From Gnetum montanum (Eukaryota; Streptophyta; Gnetopsida; Gnetales; Gnetaceae): 30,326 bases of DNA. The notes below the pieces were generated by a model, which saw nothing but the letters and a program-made list of their open reading frames with translations, had not been told where the DNA came from and made no database searches. Positions 10,379 to 20,500 of this stretch are shown one piece after another (positions within the stretch are counted from its first letter, which is position 1; every line of letters starts with the position of its first letter). The DNA lies in contig MNCI01011450.1 of the NCBI GenBank assembly GCA_015680685.1, positions 175,388 through 205,713 on the forward strand, read 5' to 3'. Made by a program: the position numbers and the translations under genes.

Positions 10379-13179
10379 ATGGCCCCTAAACAAGGACAAT
10401 AGGGAGAACCCTCTTAGGATGCATGCAAACAACCAAGGAGAGGGAGGGGCCAGGGACCCCCTGTGGAACACGTAGGGCAAGAGGCATAATCATTCAACAT
10501 CCATCAAGAACCCCCTATTATTTCACAATCTAGGCATGTAGAAGGTGGAGATGGCAGGGCACCTGAACAGGGACAACATCTCATGTTGTCTCCAGAATGC
10601 ATTTAGGTGATTTGGGAAAGGTCCACGTTAGCTACAGTGATCATGGAACTCGATTTTGGACCATTTACTAAATTTTCCTTTGAGTTAGTTAGAGATCAAC
10701 TTAAAGGATCTCCATTGTGGCCTATTCTCTCAGAGAGTGGCGAATGGTATTTGGGGGAGATATACCAATTTTGCATAATAAGGAAGAAGGCACCATCATT
10801 GATATTGGTGGGATTTTAGTCAATTTCTCTGCTAAGGCCATTTCAAAAGTTCTAAACCTTCCGAATATAGGGCCTAAGGTTGCTCACTTGCCTAGTCACT
10901 CTGATGTTGATGCATGGAAAATATGGTTAAAAAGGACGTATGGCAAGGAAGATAAAACATATGGGAAACTCACCATTGAAGAGAGAATTTATTTCAAAAT
11001 TGGTACCTATCACCTCTTTCCAAAAAAAGGATTAAATAGAATTTTCACCTATGTGGCCAAAAGAAGTGCAATCCTGATGGGCAAGGTTGATGCTAATGTA
11101 CCCCATCGATATCATATAGAAATATTGAGGCAGTTTAAAGAATGTAAGATGGGGAAGTTTGCATTGTCTTTTCCTTATCTAATCAGGAAGCTGTGCTAAC
11201 ATGTTAGAATTTTAGGGTACATTAATGATGTTCCCATAAAAGCTGAAAATGCCTCCTATGTTGAATTACTGAAGCCACCGGTACCAAGGAAAGATGCTAG
11301 TGAGACACTAGAGCCTGAGCAAGAGTAGACAATTGGACCCACTACACCTCAAACAACTAGGCCTAGCCAACTTTCAAACATGAGTCCCAGTTAACAACAG
11401 GAAGCAGGGCCTAGCATGTAACCCACAGGCTAGCAAGACCAACCGCCACTACCGTTGCCAGACTATCGATCGTTGATGAGCCACCTCAAGGCCATTGCAG
11501 AATTGGTCAGTTGGGGAAGTCATAATGAGGCTAACCTTTTCAAGGTCATTGATGATGCCATATAGCCCACGATCTCAATTGATCACGCATGAGGTAAGGT
11601 TTCTATACAAATAGGAGGAGGGGAATCACATTAGTCATAGCAGATCTCTGGAAACGCTGCATCTTTTCAAGTGCAATTAGAAATTGGTGAAGATGCCACA
11701 ATATGGTTATGCAACACCAGGATGTAGCCAGAGTAGTAGTAGTGGTCGTAGACCACATTAAAAAATCATTCAATGTCCCTGTTGTGCCACCAATGAATCT
11801 CATAGGAGCACGTGATGCTTAAGTCTTAGCTGATCCCTTAATGATTTCTGTGGAACATGAGGATGTTTTAGATTAATTTTTGCAAACAGAACAAGTGATG
11901 AAATCCTTGTTTGACATCTCTCAAGATGTCACAGCAACACAATCAGACCTCATTTCCATAAAAGGAAAGTTGGTCATGATGGATGTTAGGGTCAAACATG
12001 CTAAGGATGAGTTGAGAAAACTCTAAGAGAAGTTCGTAGCCCTGCAAGCTGCATAGCGGGATCTGTCCCAATTTATCTTAGCTGACCGACTAGAGTCATT
12101 TCAGATGAAGCAACTGAATAAATTATTAGAAGAGAATAAAAGGGTGGCAAGGGAAAAAGAGAAGGTTGATTGGGATGCTTTAAAGGCACAAGCCCAAATG
12201 TATGCACATGCTAAAGCACTCAAGGGCTTACAAGAAGAAAATAAACAACTTATTGTTGAGAATCTCTGGTTGATCACAATAGAGAAATAGAAGAATGTTC
12301 TCAAGGAGAATTTTTAGCAAATGCAAGAATAATTAAAAAGGGTCAACCATGACATGAATCGCTCAGCTAGAGAAAACAGGATCCTCTCAATGGAGGAGGT
12401 ACATGTGATCCATTAGAAGACAGCTATTGAAATAAGTGCATGGTAGAATGAGGCTAAGCGACATGAGAAGCTGAAGGAACATTTCTAAGATTAGGTGGGG
12501 ATGTACAAGTAGATCATTGAAAAAGAAATCCATATGGCCAAGACCACCCATATCAACACTGTCAGTGCTTAGATGTTGATTGGTGAGCCATATTGGATAC
12601 TTACACCTTCATCTACCCAGCAGAACTAAAGAGCCATGACTTGCAATTCCAAGATCTCACTGAGTACATGGAGTTGGCAAACCTATGGTATGCCAACTTA
12701 TCCATGTTGATAGTAGGATGTCCAATGATAGAATTGGAGAAGTAGATAGCAGCCACCTATGCCAAGTATAAAGTAGAATTTGCTGAATATAAAAAGACAC
12801 TACAAAAATTAAAGGTAACAAATTCTGAGTTAGAGGTGGTCAAATCCAACTACCAAGGGAAAAAAGATGTCACAGCAGATTGGCTTGACGACTTATGGAT
12901 TACCAAGAATGTAGAGACAAAGCCAGAGCCTACGAGAAGGAACGACGGTTGTTTACGGCTTGGTACATCAAAGCCAATCAGATGTTTTTGCAATTTTCGT
13001 GCCCATTGAAGGTGTCGACTTCATCAAATATTGGAACATCAGCATGGACAACACATGATCCCTAAATTAAATAAGAAAAGCTTCAGACAATCCTTCAGAG
13101 ATATCCATTCCCAAAGCCTGGAGCACAAGATAAGGGAAAGAGGCCCATGGAGGAGCCACCACCACTAGGAACCACATGA
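10379..13179 (+). pseudogene. Element B ORF3: plant-transposon-type domain plus long coiled coil
   Basis: The start at 10379 (M-A-P-K-Q-G-Q) aligns with C's ORF3 start (M-A-P-R-L-K-Q). After a Gln/Pro/Gly-rich head, a folded domain spans about 10640-11199: S-P-L-W-P-I, W-Y-L-G-E-I, then I-Y-F-K-I-G-T-Y-H-L-F-P, and it closes with F-P-Y-L-I-R-K-L-C. The pattern resembles the Pfam family named 'putative plant transposon protein', known 3' of pol in plant gypsy elements. A Pro/Gln-rich hinge follows, then a heptad-rich coiled coil (about 11900-12550, for example L-L-E-E-N-K and L-Q-E-E-N-K-Q-L) and a basic tail K-G-K-R-P before the stop at 13177. A one-base loss lies near 10777, and further frameshifts near 11705 and after 12600. 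No signal peptide or membrane segment is visible, so an envelope role is not supported. Confidence 0.72.
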
Positions 13180-13367
13180 GTTTCAACAATTTTATCTTTT
13201 GTATTTTGTGTTGGTGTCCTAATTTTATTTTTTTAATTCCACACTACAACATGATGTAATTCATAGTTAGTTAATAATCCCATACCTATCCACTATGTAA
13301 TCAAATGAACCTATTTTCATTTTGATTACCTGGCTCAAGGACGAGTTGTTATTTAGTCATGGGGGTA
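13180..13367 (+). other. Element B 3' untranslated region and polypurine tract
   Basis: A T-rich 3' untranslated stretch ends in agtcatgggggta (13355-13367), directly before the TGATGAATC start of the 3' LTR. The run of five G is the likely polypurine primer for plus-strand DNA synthesis. Confidence 0.7.
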
Positions 13368-14232
13368 TGATGAATCATGGTTTGCTAGGCCCTGATATCA
13401 AATACTTGATATTAGGTACACAATATTGTACCCTGGATAATGATATTGAATACACAATATCATGATTCCTATGTTGGCCTATAAATATAGTACTTAGGCA
13501 CACAGGAATGGGGGAGTTGGTAAGTCTTTAGAGTAGAGTCTTTTTGTCAGTTTTCAGTTAGTTTTCAGTTCTTTCCCAAGTACATGCCTGTAGTGTGATG
13601 TTTGTAATTGTACGAAACCTTTGTTCAAGTGTGACGTACTTGGACACACACACACAATTGGCAATAAAGATCAAGATTACTTCATCATTGTAGCATTCAC
13701 TTAGTTTTTAATTATTTAATTATTAATTATTAATTATTATTTTCTTAGTTAGTATTTCTTTATCATCATTTACTATTCCCATTATTAATGCGGAATGAGT
13801 ATGTCTTAATCATGAACATTTAAGTGTAACTACTTGGTAACCTAGTAGTGTATCTAGTAGTGCTCAAGTAATGTGCACTTGGTAACCCTAGAAGTAGTAC
13901 ACAAGGTCCAAGATGTATACGGATGATTAAGGATGGATACTCATTGCACTTAGGCTAGCTTAGATTTTATTTTCCATTGTTTATTAGTTTACTCAAGTGA
14001 TTTCTCATTGGCTTTAGGAGTAGCGTAGAGATTAGATATCACATCATACACCTCACTCTAGACTACACCATATGTGACAAAGAAAATACTAGTCTAGGTG
14101 GGAAGACTCCAAACTGCGATCAACATATAACTATCTAGGTGCCACAACTAGTCCTTCTACGGAGTTTGACTGGATCACACTTACATACTTGTATTCGTAT
14201 GGTTGAGCATAGGGGTACCTCGCTGCTCATTG
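13368..14232 (+). repeat. Element B 3' LTR
   Basis: This is a direct repeat of 5049-5886, with the same TATA box (13480-13489), poly(A) signal and U5. It keeps more of U3, including gatatc, gatatt and caatattg words, than the left copy. It also holds an extra agttttcagtt duplication near 13545-13570 and a (ca)n run near 13645. Its last two bases are TG instead of CA, a small terminal decay. The duplication ATGAT follows at 14233. Confidence 0.86.
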
Positions 14233-14237
14233 ATGAT
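14233..14237. repeat. Target-site duplication, right copy (ATGAT)
   Basis: It is identical to 5044-5048 and abuts B's 3' LTR. Removing B and one copy joins A's leader into a continuous sequence that resembles C's leader. Confidence 0.82.
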
Positions 14238-14277
14238 ATTTACTGAAACCTAAATAACGCATTTTCCACAAAAAAAT

Positions 14278-14295
14278 TCCCTAGCAATGGAACCA
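14278..14295 (-). other. Element A primer-binding site
   Basis: On the minus strand the sequence is tggttccattgctaggga, one base after the LTR end. It is a decayed form of the tRNA-Asp-type site seen in B, C and D. Confidence 0.7.
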
Positions 14296-14296
14296 A

Positions 14297-15192
14297 TGAT
14301 GAGTAGAGAGGTACCCCCTATGTCTAATCATATGAATCACAAAGTGTTCATGCATGATCCGGTTGAATTCTGTGGACTTTATTCTTTCCAGTGCACTAGC
14401 CATTTAGGAAGTGAATCTAGCCTTAAGGTCAATTATTGTCTTTCCAATTACACTTGTGACATTCGTTGGTATGGTTAAGTGTAACTAAGGCATTTGATTT
14501 TTATCATTTTTATGTTTTATAATTGAATGCTTGAATCGTAGATAAAAGGGATTTGATTAACTAATTTAAATTAACTAATTAGCTAATCATTTAACTGATT
14601 CCAACATAAGTATCCGTTCCCACTTCTGCACACATCTTGAACCCACATATTCATTGTTGGGCGACCAAGCGCTATGCTATTGGGTGTACCAAACAATAAC
14701 GCTACTAGGATTACCGAGTGACTACGTGTTATGCTTGAAGCAGCTACACTTATGTGTGCAATCTATCTCCCTTAATTGTCTCATTAACGTAATAACTAGG
14801 AAATATTTAATAACTAATTAGAAATGTTGAATAAATAACTGAAAATAGTAAATGCATAAATAAAGTAGCTAATCTATCCAAAGTGCTACAAGGTTTATTA
14901 GAAAGCTTGTTTTTATTGTCGCACACACTGTCATGCTCAAGTACAACAATGCTCGAATAAAGATCCATACACTCAATAGGAAAAATTCAAACTTTCAAAT
15001 GGAAAAAATGTAAAAGCTCCACTGCAACTATAATTTACTTATGCCATAAATGTGGTTGTAAGTGATTATTTATAGCCAAAAATCAAGAAAAGCAACACTG
15101 TGTTGATGGGGGCCTCATCGACCCATGATATGATGCATCGACTAGGCCTCATCAACGAGACCTCATCGACACAGCCAACTTAACACAACTCA
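14297..15192 (-). repeat. Element A 5' LTR
   Basis: Read on the minus strand, this LTR begins near 15192 (tgagttgtg; the exact start is uncertain within about 20 bp). It has a U3 cluster of gtcgatgagg/gttgatgagg words at 15113-15170, a TATA box (tataaataa) at 15074-15066, the shared R word gatctttattcgagc, a poly(A) signal near 14918-14925 and the shared U5 end. Its R and U5 align with the LTRs of C and D. A plus-strand ORF at 14287-14478 lies inside it and is not a gene. Confidence 0.82.
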
Positions 15193-15676
15193 TTAATAAT
15201 TAAGCAAGGTAAGCTAAATAGAAATTAAATAAACAAATAAGTACAATTACTTCAAGCATGCATATGACATTTGGTAATTCTAGCAGTGCTTAATGCTTGG
15301 TAACCTAGCAACGTTATATGTATTCAAGATGTGTACAAAAACTTGGACCAAATACTTATGTTAGGACTAGTTACACAATAGTTAGTTAATTAGATTAAAG
15401 TAGACATTAAATTAATTTATTCCTCATCTTATCTATTTCAAGTAACAAAATCATAAAATATAAAATGACAAAAATCATGTGCTAAATTACACTTAAACCA
15501 TATCCTTGAGCTTCACAAGTATAGTTGGGAAGGCAACGAACATCCTGAACATAAAGTTTACTTCCTAGAGAACTAGTGCACAGGAAACTATAGAGTCCCC
15601 ACAGAATTTTATCGGATCATGCATGAACACTTTGTGATTCATATGGTTGGACGTAGGGGTACCTTGCCACTTATCA
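15193..15676 (+). repeat. Element C 5' LTR, truncated (R-U5 part)
   Basis: Only the part downstream of the poly(A) region remains. It begins near aagctaaatag (also in D at 28680-28690) and carries the shared words ttggtaac, agatgtgtac and ggttggacgtaggggtacc. It ends ttatca at 15676, one base before the PBS. U3 and the TATA box are missing where A's LTR abuts. Confidence 0.75.
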
Positions 15677-15677
15677 T

Positions 15678-15695
15678 TGGTGCTATTGTTGAGGA
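15678..15695 (+). other. Element C primer-binding site
   Basis: The sequence tggtgctattgttgagga lies one base after the LTR. It is a decayed tRNA-Asp-type site at the same place as in B and D. Confidence 0.72.
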
Positions 15696-15828
15696 CTCTT
15701 TTTGTTGAAATGTGCACTATCTAATATTAGGAAATACCATTAACCTCGTTGAATGAACCCTAAGATCAACATCATCCTCATACATAATATAATTACTTAA
15801 GCACACTGATATTTTATTTGTTTACAAA

Positions 15829-17640
15829 ATGTCTTCTTCTCACAAGCATGAAGATGTCAAACCACTAGTCCCACAAGAGTGTAAGGTAGTATATAGTCAT
15901 CCAGATGAGTATGTACTTGACTTCACTTTCATCTTGCATTAGGATGAAGAAATGCAGTGGCAAGACATGGAGGGCAACATCGTAATGCCCCCTTATTGAT
16001 TTGTGCCCGGGATGCTACTTCAATTTCTTAATACGTTGGGCATCCTAGATCTTCAAGAAGAATACGTTGTGCATGGTTATGACACTTGGGATTAACCTCC
16101 CATTGAAACACAATGCAAGAGAGATCAACACCAAGAAAAACATGATGAGTTTGCAAAGGGAAAATACTTCACCAATCCCTTGTTCTTGCTAAACCAAACC
16201 AATAATGAGGATCCTTCCTTTGGGGGTTCTCAACATGAAGATTCTCCACCCCTTATTATTGGTGATGAGGGTGTGGCCTTGAACCTATGGTCCACTATTA
16301 ACAAACTAGGTTCACAAAAAAGTGGTAGTCAAGGCAAGGACTTGGGCAAGCATCATGACAATAAGAAATCTAAGGATCGTGGTCATGACAAGCGAAGAGG
16401 TGGTGGTGGACACCGCGGTGGTGGTGGTTGTCCACCTTCCTCTTCATGCTCTTCATTTGATTTCAAACATTCCTCTTCATCTTCTAGTTCTGATAAAAGC
16501 CATTAGAGAAATAATCGTGATGAAGGTGATTAACGAGACAATAATAATCATAAAACCCACCATGAACAAAGGGGAGGCAGAAATGATCATCAGCGTCATT
16601 GACACAATGATGATGATGAACCTCCATTGGCAACTTGAAGCATGCTTAACATTGCAGAGGTAGTTAAGATCCCAACTAGGCATGTGAAAGATAGTCGAAT
16701 CAAGCACTTAGACATGAATAATATCCTAAGATTTGAGGGGGGATATAATTCTGATCCACAAAACCATTTATAAGCATTTCATGATACTTGCGCCTTACAA
16801 AACAGCGAAAATGATTAGTAAAAATTGAAGCTATTCCCCAGGATCGTAATTAAAGAGGCTGAAAGCTAGTATTGATCCTTGGAGCTAGAATCTATTTGTA
16901 GATGGAATACCATGCTGGAACTATTTAATGACAAATACCAGACATACTTCAAAGTGTCTAATCTAAGAAGGAAAATCCAAGGATGGAAACAAAGAACACA
17001 TGAACCCTTGGATGTTGACATGGGTAGATATTATTCTCTCTTGCATTGAAGCCCTAGACATAGTTATTCTTAGAGGGAACAACTCTACCACATCAAAGAT
17101 TGGCTTAGAGCAGAAACTAGAAGAACTCTTAGGGTTTATGCCCAATGGAGACTATCCAAACTGAGAGCTAATCAGATACAATGGTTGATAGAGTAGGTAG
17201 CAAAAGAAGATGGTGAGTTGCAAAAAAGGGAAAGTGTAGAAGAATATAATAGGGATCCTTTACTTAGAAAAAGGAAGGTCTAATTTTGTGACAAGGAGGA
17301 ATCACCACTTGACAAAGTGATGAATAGGAAAACCTAGCCCATCCAAAAATCTATTTTTCATATTTCAACAAAGGTTAATAAATTATGAAACTCTTTGGAT
17401 GAAAACTTCTAAGCTGCTATGAAGATTGCTGAAGAATCCAATGAGTAGAATAGTGATCATAACTGTAGGGGGTGAAAAGAAGCTAAACACGCCTACCAAA
17501 GGGGTAAGGGCAAATCTACTGTAGTAGAAGAAGTTGTGGAGACAGACTCTAATGATGATGTTGGGTGTGACATTTGCCAATATAAACATTCGAAGGGATG
17601 TTGTCTTTTGGTGTTACACTTATAAGAGTCTAGGGTGTAT
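15829..17640 (+). pseudogene. Element C gag, many stops but one frame
   Basis: The start at 15829 (M-S-S-S-H-K-H-E-D) is shared with element A. The frame stays open for about 600 codons apart from point stops, with no frameshift seen. Parts in order: an N-terminal region (V-V-Y-S-H-P-D-E-Y, conserved in D); a Gly/His/Ser-rich low-complexity stretch (about 16320-16500); D-D-D-D-E-P-P-L-A-T; the gag core (I-L-R-F-E-G-G-Y, E-L-F-N-D-K-Y, H-E-P-L-D); a Lys/Glu-rich helix; and a zinc knuckle at 17566-17604, C-D-I-C-Q-Y-K-H-S-K-G-C-C. Several stops look like CAA, CAG, CGA or TGG after a C-to-T change on one or the other strand. The role would be particle assembly and RNA packaging. Confidence 0.83.
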
Positions 17641-18260
17641 GCACTGAATCCTTAATTACTAAGGAGGTACACACCAAAATAATTGGCTTATACTCAAGGT
17701 AATCCAAGGTAGTTTCAAAGCAACATCAAGCTTACTATCCAAGTGGAGCACCACCACAACCATACGAGCAATACTAGTACTAGCACTAATCACAATCATG
17801 GGAAATGCCACCACCAAGATAACAGTACCCTTATAGGCAACTAGATCCACACAGGTACTATGTTTAACAACTTATTTCTCCACAAAGCTCTGTAAGCCAC
17901 ACCTCATTCCAACATCACTGTTATCCTCCAGAGTATCATCAAACTCATTCACCATCTACTTGATGAAAGCACCCATATCCATACCACCCTTCACATTTGT
18001 CTACACACATCCCTCCACCCTCAACCTAGTTACCTCCTACATTGTCCATTCAGGACAAAATTCCCCCACAGCCATAACAAAAAAATGCTACAAGGGTTGT
18101 AAATTTACAACTAGCCTTCTAGCTGAGTGGTTCAGATAATTGATCTAGGAAATAACCATTTTTCTCATTCAACAATCCTCTCAAACCCTTACAACCTAAT
18201 GTGGTTGGTTGCCCTATATCTCTAGCAACCTCATCCTTTGCATCAAATACATTTGAGAGG
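17641..18260 (+). pseudogene. Element C Pro/Gln-rich gag-protease spacer
   Basis: This is a low-complexity coding stretch rich in Gln, Pro, Tyr and His. It includes S-Q-S-W-E-M-P-P-P-R near 17790-17820, which also occurs in A and in altered form in B (near 7575). It links the zinc knuckle to the protease. There is a frame change between it and the protease, which may be a real gag-pol frame switch or a simple indel. No domain is recognised. The minus-strand ORF at 17659-17850 is a shadow. Confidence 0.55.
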
Positions 18261-18900
18261 CCTTCAAACCAAACGTTACCTCAAATATGCACTGTGATGC
18301 TAAGTCATTTTTTTTCAATTGGATCAAGGCAAGAAACCTTTCCATGAAATGATTTGACCTAGGAAGTCCTCTTATTTACCTGTAGATCGTAGGACATGAG
18401 CCATGTAAGGATCTTCTTGATTCTGGTTCTAGAGTCAATCTCATCTCCTATGACATGTACAAGGCCTGGAACCTACCACCTCTCAAGAAGAGAAATATAA
18501 ATTTAGAATTGGTCAACCAATCAATCATTGTCCCTTTAGGATCAGTGGAGGACATCGTGATCATAGTTTGTGGGTAGTCCTATCCTGCCAATTTTTTTTG
18601 TGATCAAGGTAGATAAATGCAAAGTTGAATTTTCCATAATTATGGGATGTGCATGGTTAAGCACTATTGATGCACAAATGAACATCAAGGACCTTTCCTA
18701 GGAAATGTCTAAGGAAAATGAATTTGGATGGCTTGAGAAGAAGCGAGTTCTATGCATCACATATAGTGATAACAAGTGCAATTGTGTGCAAAAAATTTGG
18801 TCCATTAAAAGTACATTCATCAAAGTATGCAATCAATGTGTGCAAGAAATAGATATCCAAAGGTACCTGTATGTAGTAGCCATAAAATAAGAGGACACCC
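18261..18900 (+). pseudogene. Element C aspartic protease
   Basis: The catalytic motif L-L-D-S-G-S-R-V-N-L-I-S is intact, with D-S-G at 18419-18427. M-Y-K-A-W-N-L-P-P-L-K-K follows. Stop codons lie upstream of the motif and about 50 codons downstream of it, and frames change before 18705, where a clean stretch (to 18890) continues towards the linker. It would have cleaved the Gag-Pol polyprotein. Compared with A, whose triplet is N-S-N, this copy keeps the catalytic residues. Confidence 0.75.
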
Positions 18901-19329
18901 AATGGCTGACAGCTGACCCTGATAGTAGCACATTATGCATGGAATGCTTTGAGAGCCTAACATATGCCTATGTTGAAGGCATGGATGAACTTGATCAAGT
19001 TCATAACCAAATCTCTAATAATGAAGATGATGATACCTATTGGGGAGAGTTGGAAATCTTAATAATTTCAAACAAGAGCCCTTAGAGTTAAAAAATTTAC
19101 CAACTGACATGGAGTATGCATTTTTAGATAATGGCAAGCTAGTTATTATCAATGTAAATCTTGCTCCGAAATAGAAAGACAAGCTATTGAAGGTGGTCAA
19201 CAAATGGCCAAAAACCTTTGCTTGATCATATCCTAAGCTAACTATAATCGATCCAAGGATATGCCAGCATTGCATTTACACCAACCCAACCATGAAGCCA
19301 AGAAGATAGCCACAAAGGTAGCTAGACCT
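18901..19329 (+). pseudogene. Element C protease-RT linker
   Basis: The acidic linker is typical of Athila/Tat pol: Y-V-E-G-M-D, E-D-D-D-T-Y-W-G-E-L-E, M-E-Y-A-F-L and K-L-V-I-I-N, followed by I-I-D-P-R-I-C-Q-H. It matches A's linker at 1597-1836. No enzymatic role is known. A few stops and a one-base frame change near 19060 are present. Confidence 0.65.
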
Positions 19330-20010
19330 CAAGTTGGAGTAGATCATCAAAGAGGAAATAGAACAACTCCTCAAGGTGGAGTTCATCTATCCCATCGCAA
19401 ATAGCGAGTGGGTTAGTCCAATCATAATTGTGCCAAAGAAAGGTGGCAAGTGGTGGATCTGCATTGGCTTTAGGTTGTTGAATATGATAACATTTAAAGA
19501 TAATTTTCCATTGCCATTTGTGGACCAAGTGTTGGATACTATATCTAGGCATTGTTATTATAGCTTCTTGGATGGTTATAGTGGTTATAACCAAATCTAG
19601 ATTGCGCCAAAAGATTAGGCCAAAACAAGAGATGTTGTTTAGTCTATGCAATGCCCCTGAAATATTCCAACACCTAGTCCTTAGTATTTTTCAATAGCAG
19701 ATTGGTAGGAGGGTAGAAGTCTTTATGGATGACTTCTCTAACTATGGGGCTACATTTGAGCAAGCCCTCAACCACCTTGAGCAAGTACTGAAAAGATGTA
19801 TCAAAACAAACCTTAGGCTTAATTTGTAGAAAAGTTATTTAATGATCTAGGAAGGCATAGTACTGTGGCATAGAATTACTAAGGTAGGGATTGAGGTAGA
19901 CCTAGAAAAGATAAGGGTCATCCAAAGAATCACACACCAACTAGAGACAGTCAAAGACATTTGATCATTCCTTGGATTACTACTAGCAATATATAGAGAA
20001 TTTAAAGTTG
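19330..20010 (+). pseudogene. Element C reverse transcriptase, with internal deletion
   Basis: Readable RT motifs, in order: W-V-S-P-I-I-I-V-P-K-K-G-G-K, F-R-L-L-N, F-P-L-P-F-V-D-Q, then the first catalytic block F-L-D-G-Y-S-G-Y-N-Q (Asp at 19571-19573). L-C-N-A-P-E-I-F-Q follows, then the second block F-M-D-D at 19722-19733 and the thumb/connection words G-I-V-L, G-I-E-V-D, I-R-V-I-Q. Between A-K-T and L-F-S-L-C-N about 35 nt are missing compared with the usual T-F-T-C-P-Y-G-T-F block, and the frame shifts there. Stops occur at several Gln or Trp positions. It would have made the DNA copy of the element. Confidence 0.83.
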
Positions 20011-20500
20011 TTGGTCAAGCTTACAAAGAAAGATGCTCCATTCATCTAGACCAAGGAATGTAAACATGCATTCCAATAACTAAAGAAAAAACTCATAGAA
20101 ATTCTAATTCTACGGGCACCAAACTAGTTCAAACCATTTTACATAATGATTGATTCATCCAGTTATGCCTTGAGAACCATGCTTAAGTAGTTGGATGATA
20201 AGAAATGTCCATATTACATCCATTGAGTGAGTTGAAGCATTGTGGGTGCACAACTGAATTACACCACAACTGAGAAAGAACTAATGACAGTGGTGTATGC
20301 TCTTAAAACGTTTAGGCACTATGTGCTTAGCTATAAAGTATTTTTCCACAGATCACAGTGCCATCCACTTTCTAATAAACAAGCCAATAATGAGCCCTTG
20401 TATTATATGATGGTTGGTGATCTTGTAGGAATTTGATCTCACAATGGTAGATTGAAAAGGGACTGAGAATGTGGTCGCTGACCATCTCTCTTGGTTAAGA
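20011..20500 (+). pseudogene. Element C RNase H domain
   Basis: The first catalytic Asp is kept (M-I-D-S-S-S-Y-A-L, Asp at 20152-20154), as is the T-E-K-E-L motif with V-Y-A-L-K. A loss of about 2 nt near 20350 destroys the H-T-D-H motif and shifts the frame. The end N-V-V-A-D-H-L-S-W is intact near 20470-20500. The domain aligns with A's at 316-665. It would remove the RNA template during DNA synthesis. Confidence 0.75.

Larger units (their letters stand above)
5049..14232 (+). mobile_element. Element B: complete non-autonomous LTR retrotransposon (gag + ORF3, no pol)
   Basis: B is bounded by two directly repeated LTRs (5049-5886 and 13368-14232) and by the 5-bp duplication ATGAT on each side. 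A tRNA-Asp-type PBS follows the left LTR, and a purine run (catgggggta) precedes the right one. Inside are a gag gene, a 2 kb non-coding spacer, an internal promoter-like block and ORF3. Protease, RT, RNase H and integrase are entirely missing, not merely damaged. B therefore resembles the plant class called TR-GAG, but with an extra ORF. The two LTRs differ at roughly one site in ten by eye, mostly by transitions, so the insertion is old. It lies within the leader of element A. Confidence 0.88.
14238..15192 (-). mobile_element. Element A, upstream part: leader, PBS and 5' LTR
   Basis: On the minus strand this part reads LTR, PBS, then the first part of the leader, and it continues at 5048 after element B. 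The LTR/PBS end is recognisably the inverted counterpart of 15540-15700 in element C (shared words ggatcatgcatgaacac and tttgtgattcatatg). Its outer end abuts a truncated LTR of C, as expected if A inserted there. Confidence 0.82.

Noticed and set aside
10717-11199. A separate small gene starting at 10717
   Set aside because: It is the continuation of ORF3 after a one-base loss near 10777. C encodes the same domain in one frame.
14287-14478. Plus-strand ORF of 63 residues
   Set aside because: It is antisense to the end of A's LTR and PBS.
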